Shown here: in pieces, positions 25,226 to 34,677 of the stretch
Layout: each line of letters opens with the position of its first letter
Position numbering within the stretch: the first letter of the stretch is position 1
Assembly: GCA_963973975.1 (NCBI GenBank)
Contig: CAXBCF010000003.1
Coordinates: 62,001 to 126,000 of the forward strand
Source: UBA1494_A sp963973975
GTDB lineage: Bacteria; Bacteroidota; Bacteroidia; Flavobacteriales_E; Vicingaceae
Reading direction: 5' to 3'
DNA: 64,000 nucleotides
Translations under genes and position numbers: made by a program
Notes under the pieces: generated by a model
Databases searched by the model: none
Told to the model about the DNA's origin: nothing
What the model saw: only the letters and a program-made list of their open reading frames with translations

Positions 25226-26811
25226 TAGAAATTCAATTTTACACCATCGTTTCCAAATGTGATAGGATTTTCTTCATACCTGCTGTCGCCAGAATCTTTT
25301 CCATTTTCAAGCTTTAAAACTCCTCTAGGGCAAACAGCAGAGCAGATTCCACAGCCTACACAAGATGAACGCACAATGTTTTGCCCTTTCTGAGCATAGG
25401 CTTTCACATCAATTCCCATTTCACAGTAAGTGGAGCAATTTCCACAGGAAATGCATTGTCCGCCATTGGTGGTGATTCTAAATTTTGAGAAAAAACGCTG
25501 TTGAATCCCTAAAATTGCCGCCATTGGACAACCAAATCGGCACCAAACTCTATTGCCAAAAATTGGGTAAAATCCTGTGCCAATAACTCCACTAAAAATA
25601 GCGCCAATTAAAAATCCATAGGTGCTTCTCAGTGTTTCAGCTTCAAATAAAAAGATGGAATTTTCCCCACTAAAAGCATGAATGCCAAGTAAGGAGAGAA
25701 TTATTGACAGATAGCCAACTGCGCCAATTTTGGCATCTTTTTTCAATTCTTCTCTTTTAAAAATCCACAATACTGCAAAAACGAATGTCAATAAAGCTGC
25801 TACTCCAATTAAAAATACTGTTTTAGTCAACCAATAATTTTCGGAATCATATCCTAAATAGGTAGAAATAACAGCAGTTGTCATTACAACCACAAAAACC
25901 ACTACACTGTGAACTACCCATCTTTCTACTTTCCAAGCGAAGGTGCTTTTATCGGAAAGGTGACGGAAAGGATCTCCGGCTGTTTCAGCCAAGCCTCCAC
26001 AACCGCAAACCCATGAACAATACCAACGCTTCCCGAATTTATAAGTTAAAATAGGAGTGATGATAAAAATAGATACGACTCCAAAAATCAAAAGCACCAG
26101 ACCAACATTGCCTGCAGAAATAAAATCATCTACTCGATATTGTTCAAAATTATAATAGTTAAGCGGCCAAATATTTTTTAAATCGTAATAGGGCAGACTA
26201 AAAGAGTCGTTGTTTAAGCGCGCCATCAATTCCGGAATGATAAAAGCAAACCCGGTTTGAAAAAACATGACACTAATTGTCCGAATACGTTGGTAGCGAT
26301 TGTGGCGGTATTTCCAAATGAATTTTATGCCAAATGCTAATATGGCAATGGTATAAAGGGTTCCATACACAAACCATTGACTTGCGGGATTTCCGCTAAG
26401 TGCTTTGCTCAATGGATCGAAAAGTGCAATTAATCCTCCATTTTCTCCATCTTGGTTCAGTCCCAAATACTGTGGGAAAAAGTATAGAATAATGTAAAAT
26501 CCCGTCATTAAAATACCTAGAATCCAAGCAATATAACCTTTTGATGAGATAGATTTAAACCAAACACCGTCATTTTTTATTCCAACTTGTTCATTAGAAT
26601 AGGCTCCTTTGGCAAAAAGAATAATTCCTAAACTAATGGCTACAAGTGCAATGCTTAACCAAAGCGTTTTATTTGGAAAATTGAGGTTGAAGGCGGCAAG
26701 TGTCAGAACCATCAAGCCTGCAATGCCAGTAAAAGTCCCAATTTTTTGAGTGAGGTTTATGTCTTTTGGAGGACCTCCGCTCAGACTAATGTTTTGATCT
26801 ATTTGACTCAT
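25225..26811 (-). CDS. Membrane polyferredoxin of the NapH/NosR-like group
   Basis: This 528-residue protein has about nine membrane segments and two ferredoxin motifs near the C-terminus: CISCGNCSTYC (about residue 455) and CVGCGICSAVCPRG (about 488). Two further Cys clusters face the same side, CSWVCGCGG (about 263) and CRFGCP (about 424), as in NapH/NosR/CcoG relatives. Such proteins carry electrons between quinol or flavin and a periplasmic or membrane acceptor. It overlaps the upstream flavoprotein gene by 4 nt and the downstream GT2 gene by 1 nt. An electron-transfer role is well supported; the acceptor is unknown. Confidence 0.85.
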   Translation of the reverse strand: MSQIDQNISLSGGPPKDINLTQKIGTFTGIAGLMVLTLAAFNLNFPNKTLWLSIALVAISLGIILFAKGAYSNEQVGIKNDGVWFKSISSKGYIAWILGILMTGFYIILYFFPQYLGLNQDGENGGLIALFDPLSKALSGNPASQWFVYGTLYTIAILAFGIKFIWKYRHNRYQRIRTISVMFFQTGFAFIIPELMARLNNDSFSLPYYDLKNIWPLNYYNFEQYRVDDFISAGNVGLVLLIFGVVSIFIITPILTYKFGKRWYCSWVCGCGGLAETAGDPFRHLSDKSTFAWKVERWVVHSVVVFVVVMTTAVISTYLGYDSENYWLTKTVFLIGVAALLTFVFAVLWIFKREELKKDAKIGAVGYLSIILSLLGIHAFSGENSIFLFEAETLRSTYGFLIGAIFSGVIGTGFYPIFGNRVWCRFGCPMAAILGIQQRFFSKFRITTNGGQCISCGNCSTYCEMGIDVKAYAQKGQNIVRSSCVGCGICSAVCPRGVLKLENGKDSGDSRYEENPITFGNDGVKLNF

Positions 26812-28115
26812 AATGGCTTAGGGCTTAATTTAAATTTACTCAATTGCTGCTTAAATGTTTTTTTCGCTTTTAAGATATAGTTTTCATAAAACTCAGGGTC
26901 AAAATTGGCTTTTTGCAGGGCATTAATTACTTGTTCAATGGGGTATTTTTCTCGAATCCACAAGTCCATAATTTCATGCCTTAAACGAATTCCAAATGCA
27001 TTGACAGCAAGAAAATGGAATTCATTTTTATCATAGATTAATTTCAAGCAGCGCTCTCCATTTTCATCTTCCCAATAAAGTGCAGCTTCGTTTTTTTTGG
27101 GTTCTGCCCACACCCAACCATACGTTTGATATTCAATATCAAAAAACTTGGCTGAATTGAACCAAACACCCGGTTGATAGACAGTTTTGTTGCCGCAAAT
27201 AGTTTGTGCAACAGTTTCGCCCATCATTTTTCCGGTATACCAAACTTGTTCGATGTTTTTTCTGTCTGTTGGATGTTTGTGAAATTCTGCACAATCGCCA
27301 ATGGCGTATATGTTTGGACAATTTGTCTCCAAATACTCATTGACTAAAATACCTTTGTTGGTAGCTATGTTGCTGTCTTTTATAAAATCAATGTTGGGAC
27401 TCACACCTGCAGTTAGTCCAACAAATTGGCATGTAATCTCTTTACCTGATTTGGTTTTAATGGCCTTTACATTTCCATTTTTATCAGGAATGATTTCGTC
27501 TAATTCTTCATTGAATTGCAAATCAACATGATGGGATTTTATGTGTTGAGCAATTAAATGACCTTCTTCTTTAGGCAACACATTTCCCCAAAATCGATCT
27601 TCTCGAACTAAAAAAGTGACTTTAATGTCTCTTGTACGAAGCATTTCAGCCATTTCAACGCCAATTAATCCACCTCCCACAATCACTGCACGCTGAATAC
27701 CTTTGGTGTTTGCTTCCATGTTTTCCAAATCTTGCCAACTGTATAATCCCTGAACTTGAGGTAAATCCTGACCTATCCAACCAAATTTATTTGGCTTGGA
27801 ACCACAAGCGATAATAAGTTCATCAAAAGCTAATACTTCACCGCCATTTAAGCAGACCTTTTTATCTTTTTCATCTATTTCTTCAACAAAATCAAGTTTT
27901 AGAGAGATACAGTTTTTTTGCCAAAATGAATCTTCATAAGGTTTGATGTGTTCGTATTTCATGTGACCCATGTAAACATACATCAAGGCGGTACGCGAAA
28001 AGAAATACTCCGTTTCTGCAGAAATAATCGTGATTTGATGATTTGACAGCTTGCGAATATGCCTTGCAGCTGTAACACCCGAAATTCCATTGCCGATAAT
28101 GAGGATGTTTTTCAT
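26808..28115 (-). CDS. FAD/NAD(P)-dependent oxidoreductase (pyridine nucleotide-disulfide reductase-like)
   Basis: This 435-residue protein starts MKNILIIGNGISGVTAARHI, an FAD-binding dinucleotide fold. It has a second Rossmann motif AVIVGGGLIGVEMAE (about residue 147) for NAD(P)H and the FAD-ribityl motif NIYAIGDCAEF (about 272). It resembles ferredoxin/rubredoxin-type reductases and the N-terminal half of NirB; no redox-active CxxC pair is present. A C-terminal region of about 110 residues follows. It is the first gene of the five-gene run and is coupled by ATGA to the polyferredoxin gene, so it probably feeds electrons into that protein. Confidence 0.88.
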   Translation of the reverse strand: MKNILIIGNGISGVTAARHIRKLSNHQITIISAETEYFFSRTALMYVYMGHMKYEHIKPYEDSFWQKNCISLKLDFVEEIDEKDKKVCLNGGEVLAFDELIIACGSKPNKFGWIGQDLPQVQGLYSWQDLENMEANTKGIQRAVIVGGGLIGVEMAEMLRTRDIKVTFLVREDRFWGNVLPKEEGHLIAQHIKSHHVDLQFNEELDEIIPDKNGNVKAIKTKSGKEITCQFVGLTAGVSPNIDFIKDSNIATNKGILVNEYLETNCPNIYAIGDCAEFHKHPTDRKNIEQVWYTGKMMGETVAQTICGNKTVYQPGVWFNSAKFFDIEYQTYGWVWAEPKKNEAALYWEDENGERCLKLIYDKNEFHFLAVNAFGIRLRHEIMDLWIREKYPIEQVINALQKANFDPEFYENYILKAKKTFKQQLSKFKLSPKPL

Positions 28116-28204
28116 TTTTGATTTATTTCAGCTAACAAAGGTAGATTTTATCTAATAGTCGGATTGTCTTTTTAATGACAGAGATCAATCAAAAAAATAA
28201 TTCC

Positions 28205-30622
28205 TTAAAACTTAACAGAAGAAGTCAGCTTATAGAAAACATTATCCCATTGTGAAGGAAGGCTATATGCGCCATATCGATAGTAGGCGCCAACTCCTAG
28301 ATTTAAGAAACCCAACAAACGATCTATTTGAATACCCGATTCAAAAAAGCCTTTACGCATTGTACTGAATTCAAAATTTTCATGATTTTCTTGCTTTCTC
28401 ATACTTCCCCAGCCAACATTGCTTACCAAAGCCAATTCAGGATTGAAATTTTTGCTTCTAAAAAGTAGATTTTTAAAGCTATGCTTAAAAAAGAAATTCA
28501 AATATTGATCGTGAAAAAACTCGTTGGGTGTAGCTGTTTGAAAATTGAAGTCAGCTGCAAAAAGAAGTTCGTCATCTTCAGTTCCTCTCATTCTAAATAA
28601 GTTGGTGATTGGCATGGAAGCGTCAATATATCCGGCAGTTAGTCGGAGTGAAGTGAGTCCTAAGTTGCGTAAGCGAAATAGTTTTTGCACTTTTAAGTCA
28701 ACACGATTGTAATCAAATTCACCTTGTGCAATTCCTTTAAATCCTCTGGTAATTTTTAAATGCACGATGGGATATTGGTAACTAATTGGAGTTTTGATTC
28801 CAAACATTTCTACAAACTTTTCTCTAAAGGCAAAACGAATATTGACTCCAGCTTCCGTCAATCTAAAATCAGGACTTAAGTTTTCCGGTGCTAGTTCATT
28901 TGATGGATTGAAACGATAGGGAGAATTGATGCTTCTAATTTGATGGTTGGCAAAAAAAGTAGTTTGAAAATCCCTAACTGCATGTGTTTCTAGTTCAAAG
29001 TCGAATTTTTCAACCTGATCCATGTCAATAATGAAGAATTTGTAGAATGTTTCTGTTGAAAATGGATTGATCCAATCATTGTAAAAAAAGCTGCCCCCAC
29101 TTTCAACTAAATCGTTTGCATAGGAAATTTTTGCTGAAAGGTGTGTATCGTGTTTTCTTTTCCATTTTAAGTGTCCGCCGTATTTCCAAGCTTTATCTTT
29201 AAATCCATAAGCTCCATAACCACCGATTCTAAACTGTTTGGATATTCGGTCATTTGTTTCTGCGCCTAAGCCTAATCTAAAACCTTCATAGCGGTTAAAA
29301 TCCATTAATCGATTTAGACGTAAATCAACAGGGCCAATTGGAAAAGCGCCACTAAAAAGTGCTTGGTAAATAAATAGTTTTTGATCTAAATTGATTTTTT
29401 CACCGACACTATCCATGAAATGATAGGTATTTGTTTCTTGATTTGTGAGCGAATCGATTCGATGAGTTTGCCAGTAGGAACTGTCTTTTTTTCCGGCATC
29501 TTCGCCCATTTTGAGCACTACATTTCCAAGTTCTTTTTTGGTCAATCTACTCTTTAGCTCAATATTTTTGATGTAAGACTTTCCTTCTCCATAAAAATCA
29601 AAATTGTCGATGTCAAGATTTTTGAAAATAAAAAAAGTATTTAACTGAACCGGAAACCATTGAATCTCATTAATTTTTTCATAATTCTGTTGGATTTTAA
29701 CGCTCAGGTCTTTATTGTCGATAGTTTCTGCAATGAAGTTTTGAACTGCATAAGCATCTGAATTAATAGTAAGCACTCCTTTTAATCCATCAAAAAACTT
29801 TCCTTTTCTAGGACGAAATGAAATGGAATAAACAGTATCCTTTCCTTGAAAAATAGTGTCTTCAAGAACAAATAAATACTTAGAAGTACTTCCATTACTG
29901 ATTGGGCTGAGGTATGAATAGGAAAACAATTGAATGTAGGTAGAATAAAGCGAAAAGGATTGCAGTTGAGTTCCAATCAATGAGAAAAAGGGGGTTTTTA
30001 AACCTGAAATTCTAGAAGCTGTTACCACTTCTTTTGAATGTGTAGGAGGAATATGGTTGCGCTCAGTAACAGATTCCATTATTAAAAAATGCTGTTTCTC
30101 AAGAAACTTAATTTCCTCAATACTAGCGCTATCTTTTGCTTTAACAGAATCTGGGAGTTTCTCGTAAATACTGTCGGGTCTGGCGCTAAAGATTAATTTA
30201 TTGTAGGATTCATAGTAAAAGTCGCTTGCAATCTCAGGATTATTTTGATTTTTATTAGCAATTACAGCATCTATAATTCGATGAGCAGGATTTTCTCCAG
30301 GTAAAATTTCAATTTCTTTTAATTGATAGGTATTTTGCTGAAGTTCAATGCGAAAATTGAGAGTATTTAATTCCTGCATAGTTAGGTTGACAGTTTCATA
30401 GCCCAAATAGCTAAACTTAAGGGATTGAATATTTTCAGGGTTTTTTAGTTTAAATTTTCCGTCAATGTCAGTGCTAAAACCACGGTTGCTTTCATTGATT
30501 ACAATGTTTACAAATGCAAGTGGTTCTTTACTTTTCGCATCAATTACTTTTCCATTTATTGAGCTTTGAGAGAAAAGCGAATAAGAAAAAATGAGTAATA
30601 AAGTCAAGCAAAAAGCTCTCAT
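28205..30622 (-). CDS. DUF5686-like outer-membrane protein with carboxypeptidase-regulatory-like domain
   Basis: This 805-residue protein has a signal peptide (MRAFCLTLLLIFSYSLFSQ). A CarboxypepD-reg-like beta-sandwich follows (INGKVIDAKSKEPLAFVNIVI ... FSYLGYETVNL), then the DUF5686 middle part (GENPAHRIIDAVIANKNQNNPE ... YNKLIF) and a C-terminal region of amphipathic strands ending in an aromatic residue (SSVKF), consistent with an outer-membrane barrel. The function of this common Bacteroidota family is not established. It lies 89 nt upstream of the flavoprotein operon on the same strand and might be co-expressed with it. Confidence 0.82.
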   Translation of the reverse strand: MRAFCLTLLLIFSYSLFSQSSINGKVIDAKSKEPLAFVNIVINESNRGFSTDIDGKFKLKNPENIQSLKFSYLGYETVNLTMQELNTLNFRIELQQNTYQLKEIEILPGENPAHRIIDAVIANKNQNNPEIASDFYYESYNKLIFSARPDSIYEKLPDSVKAKDSASIEEIKFLEKQHFLIMESVTERNHIPPTHSKEVVTASRISGLKTPFFSLIGTQLQSFSLYSTYIQLFSYSYLSPISNGSTSKYLFVLEDTIFQGKDTVYSISFRPRKGKFFDGLKGVLTINSDAYAVQNFIAETIDNKDLSVKIQQNYEKINEIQWFPVQLNTFFIFKNLDIDNFDFYGEGKSYIKNIELKSRLTKKELGNVVLKMGEDAGKKDSSYWQTHRIDSLTNQETNTYHFMDSVGEKINLDQKLFIYQALFSGAFPIGPVDLRLNRLMDFNRYEGFRLGLGAETNDRISKQFRIGGYGAYGFKDKAWKYGGHLKWKRKHDTHLSAKISYANDLVESGGSFFYNDWINPFSTETFYKFFIIDMDQVEKFDFELETHAVRDFQTTFFANHQIRSINSPYRFNPSNELAPENLSPDFRLTEAGVNIRFAFREKFVEMFGIKTPISYQYPIVHLKITRGFKGIAQGEFDYNRVDLKVQKLFRLRNLGLTSLRLTAGYIDASMPITNLFRMRGTEDDELLFAADFNFQTATPNEFFHDQYLNFFFKHSFKNLLFRSKNFNPELALVSNVGWGSMRKQENHENFEFSTMRKGFFESGIQIDRLLGFLNLGVGAYYRYGAYSLPSQWDNVFYKLTSSVKF

Positions 30623-30706
30623 GAATTCAAATTTAAAGCAACGAAAATATTGATGCCAATAGTACTTTTAGCTTGCTTATTTTTGAACGGTGAATAGAAT
30701 ACATTA

Positions 30707-31738
30707 ATGGAAAACTTTGCCTTTTACGATCAGCTGCAGTTTCTTAAAAAAATCACTTTAAGAAGAGGGTGGAATGCGTTAAAGGTGGTGTTGAGCTATT
30801 ATGTTTCACGTATCACCAAACAGCCCAATCAAATGGGACTTCCATTGGCCATAGCACTAGAACCAACCACGGCTTGCAATTTAGGTTGCCCTGAATGTCC
30901 CAGTGGTTTGAGACATTTTACGCGTCCAACAGGAAATTTAAAGGAAGATTTTTACAAAAAAGTAATCGATCAAGTGCATCGACATACTTTTTACCTCACT
31001 TTTTATTTTCAGGGTGAACCATTTATCAATCCCAATTTTTTGGAAATGGTCAACTATGCTTCGCAGAAGAAAATTTATACGGCCACTTCAACAAATGCTC
31101 ACTTTCTCAACGATGAAAATGCAAAAAAAACAGTAGAATCTGGTTTAGATCGTTTGATTATTTCAATTGATGGAACTACTCAAGAAACGTATGAAAGCTA
31201 CCGAAAAGGAGGCTCTCTTGAAAAAGTAATTGAAGGCACGAAAAATATTTTGAAATGGAAAAAGGAGCTCAATTCCAAAACACCCTATGTTATTTTTCAG
31301 TTTTTGGTGGTGCGACCAAATGAGCATCAAATTGAGGAGGTACATGCCTTAGCCAAGAAACTGGGCGTAAACCAGGTGAAACTAAAAACAGCGCAAGTTT
31401 ACGACTACGAAAATGGCAATCCGCTCATTCCTAGCATCGACAAGTATTCTCGCTACAGAAAACTAGACGACGGAACTTATGCCATTAAAAACAGCCTGAA
31501 CAACAATTGTTGGAAGTTGTGGCATTCCTGTGTAATTACATGGGATGGAAAAGTAATTCCCTGTTGCTTTGATAAAGATGCTAACCACCGATTAGGAGAA
31601 CTTTCTGAAACAAATTTTAAAGCCATTTGGCAAGGAGAAGCCTATCAAAAATTCAGAGAACAACTATTTCAAGGCAGAGATCAAATTGAAATTTGCAAGA
31701 ATTGCTCGGAAGGGACTAAGGTTTGGGCAGAAGCCTAA
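30707..31738 (+). CDS. Radical SAM/SPASM domain protein
   Basis: This 343-residue protein has the radical SAM cluster motif CNLGCPEC (about residue 57-64) in ALEPTTACNLGCPECPSG. A TIM-barrel core and a C-terminal SPASM region follow with cysteines in NNCWKLWHSCVITWDG, IPCCFDKDANHRLGEL and EICKNCSEG, enough for an auxiliary 4Fe-4S cluster. Family members modify peptides, cofactors or sugars. The gene is divergent from the DUF5686-like gene and its stop overlaps the convergent aldo/keto reductase gene by 4 nt. No small peptide substrate gene was seen next to it. The substrate is unknown. Confidence 0.88.
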   Translation: MENFAFYDQLQFLKKITLRRGWNALKVVLSYYVSRITKQPNQMGLPLAIALEPTTACNLGCPECPSGLRHFTRPTGNLKEDFYKKVIDQVHRHTFYLTFYFQGEPFINPNFLEMVNYASQKKIYTATSTNAHFLNDENAKKTVESGLDRLIISIDGTTQETYESYRKGGSLEKVIEGTKNILKWKKELNSKTPYVIFQFLVVRPNEHQIEEVHALAKKLGVNQVKLKTAQVYDYENGNPLIPSIDKYSRYRKLDDGTYAIKNSLNNNCWKLWHSCVITWDGKVIPCCFDKDANHRLGELSETNFKAIWQGEAYQKFREQLFQGRDQIEICKNCSEGTKVWAEA

Positions 31739-32718
31739 AATGCAGGAGTATCAGGCTTATTGTCTAAAATGGCCTCAATTTTTTCCATTACTTCAGCATC
31801 TAGTTTGTCGAGGTCTTCCACCGTTTTAATGGTTTCTTGAAGTTGTTCTTTTTTAGAAGCACCCAAAATTACTGTACTCACATTTTCATTTTTCAAGCAC
31901 CAAGCAATGGCTAATTTAGGCATAGAAATGCCAATTTCTTTTGCCAGAGCTGTTAGCTTTTTAACCTTCGCCAATTTTTCTTCTACCAAATTTGCGTCCT
32001 TCAACCATTCCATTCCTTCCATAGAAAGTCGAGTTTTTTCAGGCATTCCATCATTGTACTTGCCACTCAAAATTCCCGATGCCAGTGGCGACCAAATAGT
32101 AGTTCCCAAACCAACAGTTTTATAAATCTGACTGAATTCAACCTCTACTTTATGACGGTGCAGCATGTTGTATTGTGGCTGCTCCATGGTTGGGCCAATT
32201 AAGCCGTATTGCTTGGCAACCATTTGCGCTTCCATAATTTCTTGTGCACTCCACTCTGATGTTCCCCAATAGAGAATTTTACCTTGCTGAATTAAATTGT
32301 GCATGGTCCAAACAGTTTCTTCGATGGGCGTTTCCTTATCTGGGCGGTGACAAAAATACAAGTCTAAGTAATCTAATTTCAAACGCTTTAATGCAGCTTC
32401 GCAAGCTTCAACAAGGTGTTTTCTATTTAAACCGGTTTGTGTGGGGAGTTTTCCACCATCACCAAAAAATGCTTTGGAAGAAACAATGTAAGAATCTCTT
32501 TGCCAGTCTCTGTTTTTTAAGATTTTTCCCATCACTCTCTCAGACTCTCCTCTGGCGTATATTTCTGCATTATCGAAAAAGTTTACACCATTTTCATAAG
32601 CAACATCCATTAAATCTTCGGCAATGTTGTCGCCAATTTGCTTGCCAAATGTCAGCCAAGAACCAAGTGATAAGCGACTAACTTTTAATCCTGATTTTCC
32701 TAAATTTTTGTACTCCAT
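31735..32718 (-). CDS. Aldo/keto reductase, potassium-channel beta-subunit-like
   Basis: The protein (327 aa from ATG 32718) starts MEYKNLGKSGLKVSRLSLGSW, as most members do; an in-frame extension to 32805 encodes an unrelated hydrophobic stretch and is rejected. Visible are the catalytic Asp-Tyr pair in NFFDNAEIYARGESE, the Lys in SSKAFFG, the His in LYFCHRPD, and the C-terminal NADPH-binding IILGASKKEQL-type segment (VILGASKKEQLQE). The subgroup is YghZ/KvBeta-like. It should reduce carbonyl compounds with NADPH. Substrate unknown. Confidence 0.92.
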   Translation of the reverse strand: MEYKNLGKSGLKVSRLSLGSWLTFGKQIGDNIAEDLMDVAYENGVNFFDNAEIYARGESERVMGKILKNRDWQRDSYIVSSKAFFGDGGKLPTQTGLNRKHLVEACEAALKRLKLDYLDLYFCHRPDKETPIEETVWTMHNLIQQGKILYWGTSEWSAQEIMEAQMVAKQYGLIGPTMEQPQYNMLHRHKVEVEFSQIYKTVGLGTTIWSPLASGILSGKYNDGMPEKTRLSMEGMEWLKDANLVEEKLAKVKKLTALAKEIGISMPKLAIAWCLKNENVSTVILGASKKEQLQETIKTVEDLDKLDAEVMEKIEAILDNKPDTPAF

Positions 32719-32750
32719 GTTTACTATTTTTTGTTTCAAAAAATTAGAAC

Positions 32751-32874
32751 AAAGATAAAGGACAATGGATGAAAGAAAAAGGATAAAAGACGAAAGATAA
32801 TTCAAATTAAGATTATATCAGTTGTCCATCTTTAATCCTTTGTCTTTTATCATTCTTTTTTGTCCTTCATCCTT
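32751..32874. repeat. Intergenic purine/pyrimidine-strand inverted repeat
   Basis: 32751-32800 is almost pure purine with the quasi-repeats GGATAAAAGACGAAAGATAA. 32831-32874 is its imperfect inverted partner, pyrimidine rich. The best arms are 32782-32799 and 32834-32851 (about 16 of 18 pairing). It fills the gap between the aldo/keto reductase and ligase genes and has no coding potential. Confidence 0.6.
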
Positions 32875-32904
32875 CGCTTGAAAACTTCATTAAATTTTCA
32901 AGCG
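32875..32904 (-). terminator. Hairpin after the DNA ligase gene
   Basis: A perfect 10-bp stem CGCTTGAAAA / TTTTCAAGCG with 10-nt loop lies 2 nt after the ligase stop codon. There is no long T-run after it on the minus strand, so it may act as an mRNA 3' hairpin as much as a terminator. Confidence 0.55.
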
Positions 32905-32906
32905 AT

Positions 32907-34487
32907 TTATTTTAGCATTTCATTCAGGTCTTCCAAACTATTCGCATCTTCAGCTTTTTTATCTTTTCGCCAACGATGTATTCTAGGAAAACGAACGGCA
33001 ATTCCCGACTTATGTCGCTTGGAGAAAGCTATTCCTTCAAATGCAATTTCGAAAACCAATTCCGCTTTAACGCTTCTAACAGGACCAAAACGATCAAGGG
33101 TATTTTTCTTCACAAAGGCATCTACTTTTCTGATTTCTGCATCGCTTAAGCCGGAATAGGCTTTTGTAAAAGGAATGAGTTCCTTTTCTTTCCAAACGGC
33201 AAAGGTGTAATCGGTGTACAAATTAGCTCTTCTACCATGACCTCTCATGGCGTAAATTAAAACGGCATCAATGGTTAAAGGAGCAACTTTCCATTTCCAC
33301 CAAGCGCCTTTTTTTCGCCCTACCTGGTAACTTGAATCTTTCTTTTTCAGCATTAAACCTTCGGCGAGGTATTCACGCGATTTGTTTCGGTGTTGGATCA
33401 AATCATCCCAATTGGAGAATTCAAGCATTGGAGAAATTCTCAACACTGGGTCGGCAGCATTTTGAACAATTTTTTCCAATAAACCTCTGCGCTCTTCCAT
33501 GCTTTTTGCTCGAATGTCTTCTCCTTCAAACTCTAAAAGATCATAAGCAATAATGGCAACTGGAATTTTCTCTTGCAGCTTAGCACCAATGGTTTTTCTG
33601 CCCAATCGCTGCTGAAGCTGATTGAAATTGAGGATTTCCCCCTCTTTAAATGCGACTAGCTCTCCATCGATTACTGTTCCATTTGGAAGTGATTCTCTCA
33701 AAGAGTTTAAGTCTGGAAAACTCTCCGTGATGAGCTCTTCCCCACGCGACCAAATGAAAAGCTGGTTCTCTCGAACAATTACTTGAGCTCGAATGCCATC
33801 CCATTTGTATTCGGCAAACCAAGCTTTGCTGTTTTCAATTGGAGCAGTTTTTTCTTCTAAGGCATAAGCCAAATAAAATGGATAAGGTTGAGCAATTTGC
33901 TCGTGAGCATCGGGTTCTATAATGAGTTGTTGGTAACTTGTTTTTTCAGCCGACCAGTTGCCCATTAAGCGAAGTGCCAAAACATTTTCATCAATTTTAC
34001 TGTGTTGTGCCAAGGCTCTGGTCATCAATTTTTGAGAAATACCAATGCGCCAACCACCTGTAATTATTTTATTGAAAACAAAGCGTTCCTTTTCATCCAT
34101 GAGCTCCCAAGCAGCAATAATTTTCAATTCTTTCTCTTCCTCATCTAACTTTCTGAGTTCAATTAAGTAGTTGATCCAATAACTGAGGGAATGGTCTTGC
34201 TTGCTTTTTGTGTTGGGATAAATCAATGCCATTGTTTCGGCCAAATCTCCCACGATGTGGTAAGATTCTTCGAACAACCAATAAGGCAATTTTGCTGCAT
34301 CGGCTGCTAGTTTTTTTAATAGACTGGTTTTTACTGTTCTTTTTGGTCTACGGTGACTGAGCAATGCAATTGTCCAGAGCTGATCTTCTTCATTTACAGC
34401 ATCAAAATACTCCACCAATGCCGCTACTTTTTTAGTGGTTTTGGTAGTTTGTTCTAGTTGACTGAAAAGTTGAACAAAGTTTTTCAT
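32907..34487 (-). CDS. ATP-dependent DNA ligase (ligase-associated DNA damage response type)
   Basis: This 526-residue protein has an N-terminal helical DNA-binding domain (to ~200), the nucleotidyltransferase core with motif I EYKWDGIRAQ (AMP-accepting Lys 228), motif III/IIIa (IDGELVAF, IAYDLLEFEGEDIR), motif IV (EGLMLKK) and motif V (GAWWKWK), and an OB-fold C-terminal domain. It matches the Bacteroidota and proteobacterial ligases that are normally encoded with an MBL-fold exonuclease, a DEXH helicase and the phosphoesterase PdeM. The exonuclease gene is here, but 3.1 kb upstream, beyond an oppositely oriented gene; the other two are not in the window. Confidence 0.93.
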   Translation of the reverse strand: MKNFVQLFSQLEQTTKTTKKVAALVEYFDAVNEEDQLWTIALLSHRRPKRTVKTSLLKKLAADAAKLPYWLFEESYHIVGDLAETMALIYPNTKSKQDHSLSYWINYLIELRKLDEEEKELKIIAAWELMDEKERFVFNKIITGGWRIGISQKLMTRALAQHSKIDENVLALRLMGNWSAEKTSYQQLIIEPDAHEQIAQPYPFYLAYALEEKTAPIENSKAWFAEYKWDGIRAQVIVRENQLFIWSRGEELITESFPDLNSLRESLPNGTVIDGELVAFKEGEILNFNQLQQRLGRKTIGAKLQEKIPVAIIAYDLLEFEGEDIRAKSMEERRGLLEKIVQNAADPVLRISPMLEFSNWDDLIQHRNKSREYLAEGLMLKKKDSSYQVGRKKGAWWKWKVAPLTIDAVLIYAMRGHGRRANLYTDYTFAVWKEKELIPFTKAYSGLSDAEIRKVDAFVKKNTLDRFGPVRSVKAELVFEIAFEGIAFSKRHKSGIAVRFPRIHRWRKDKKAEDANSLEDLNEMLK

Positions 34488-34677
34488 AGATTTTAAGCAC
34501 TAATAAAGACAATTTTAAGAGTATTTAGTTGTATAATAACTTTGTTGAGTTATGTAAATTAATTTTAGATTCTTTACATAAAGTCTGTTTATAAGTAATT
34601 AGTATTTAATAGTTAAAGAAAAGACTATATCTAAAATTTCTTATTTTTGAGATTCATCCTATAAAAGACAAGAGTAT

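Noticed and set aside
32244..32681. Plus-strand open frame of 145 codons opposite the aldo/keto reductase
   Set aside because: It is antisense to a clear enzyme gene; the His/Phe/Leu-rich composition is typical of a shadow frame.
32719..32805. Hydrophobic N-terminal extension of the aldo/keto reductase
   Set aside because: It precedes the standard MEYxxLGxSGLxVS start and would make an unlikely membrane-anchored enzyme.
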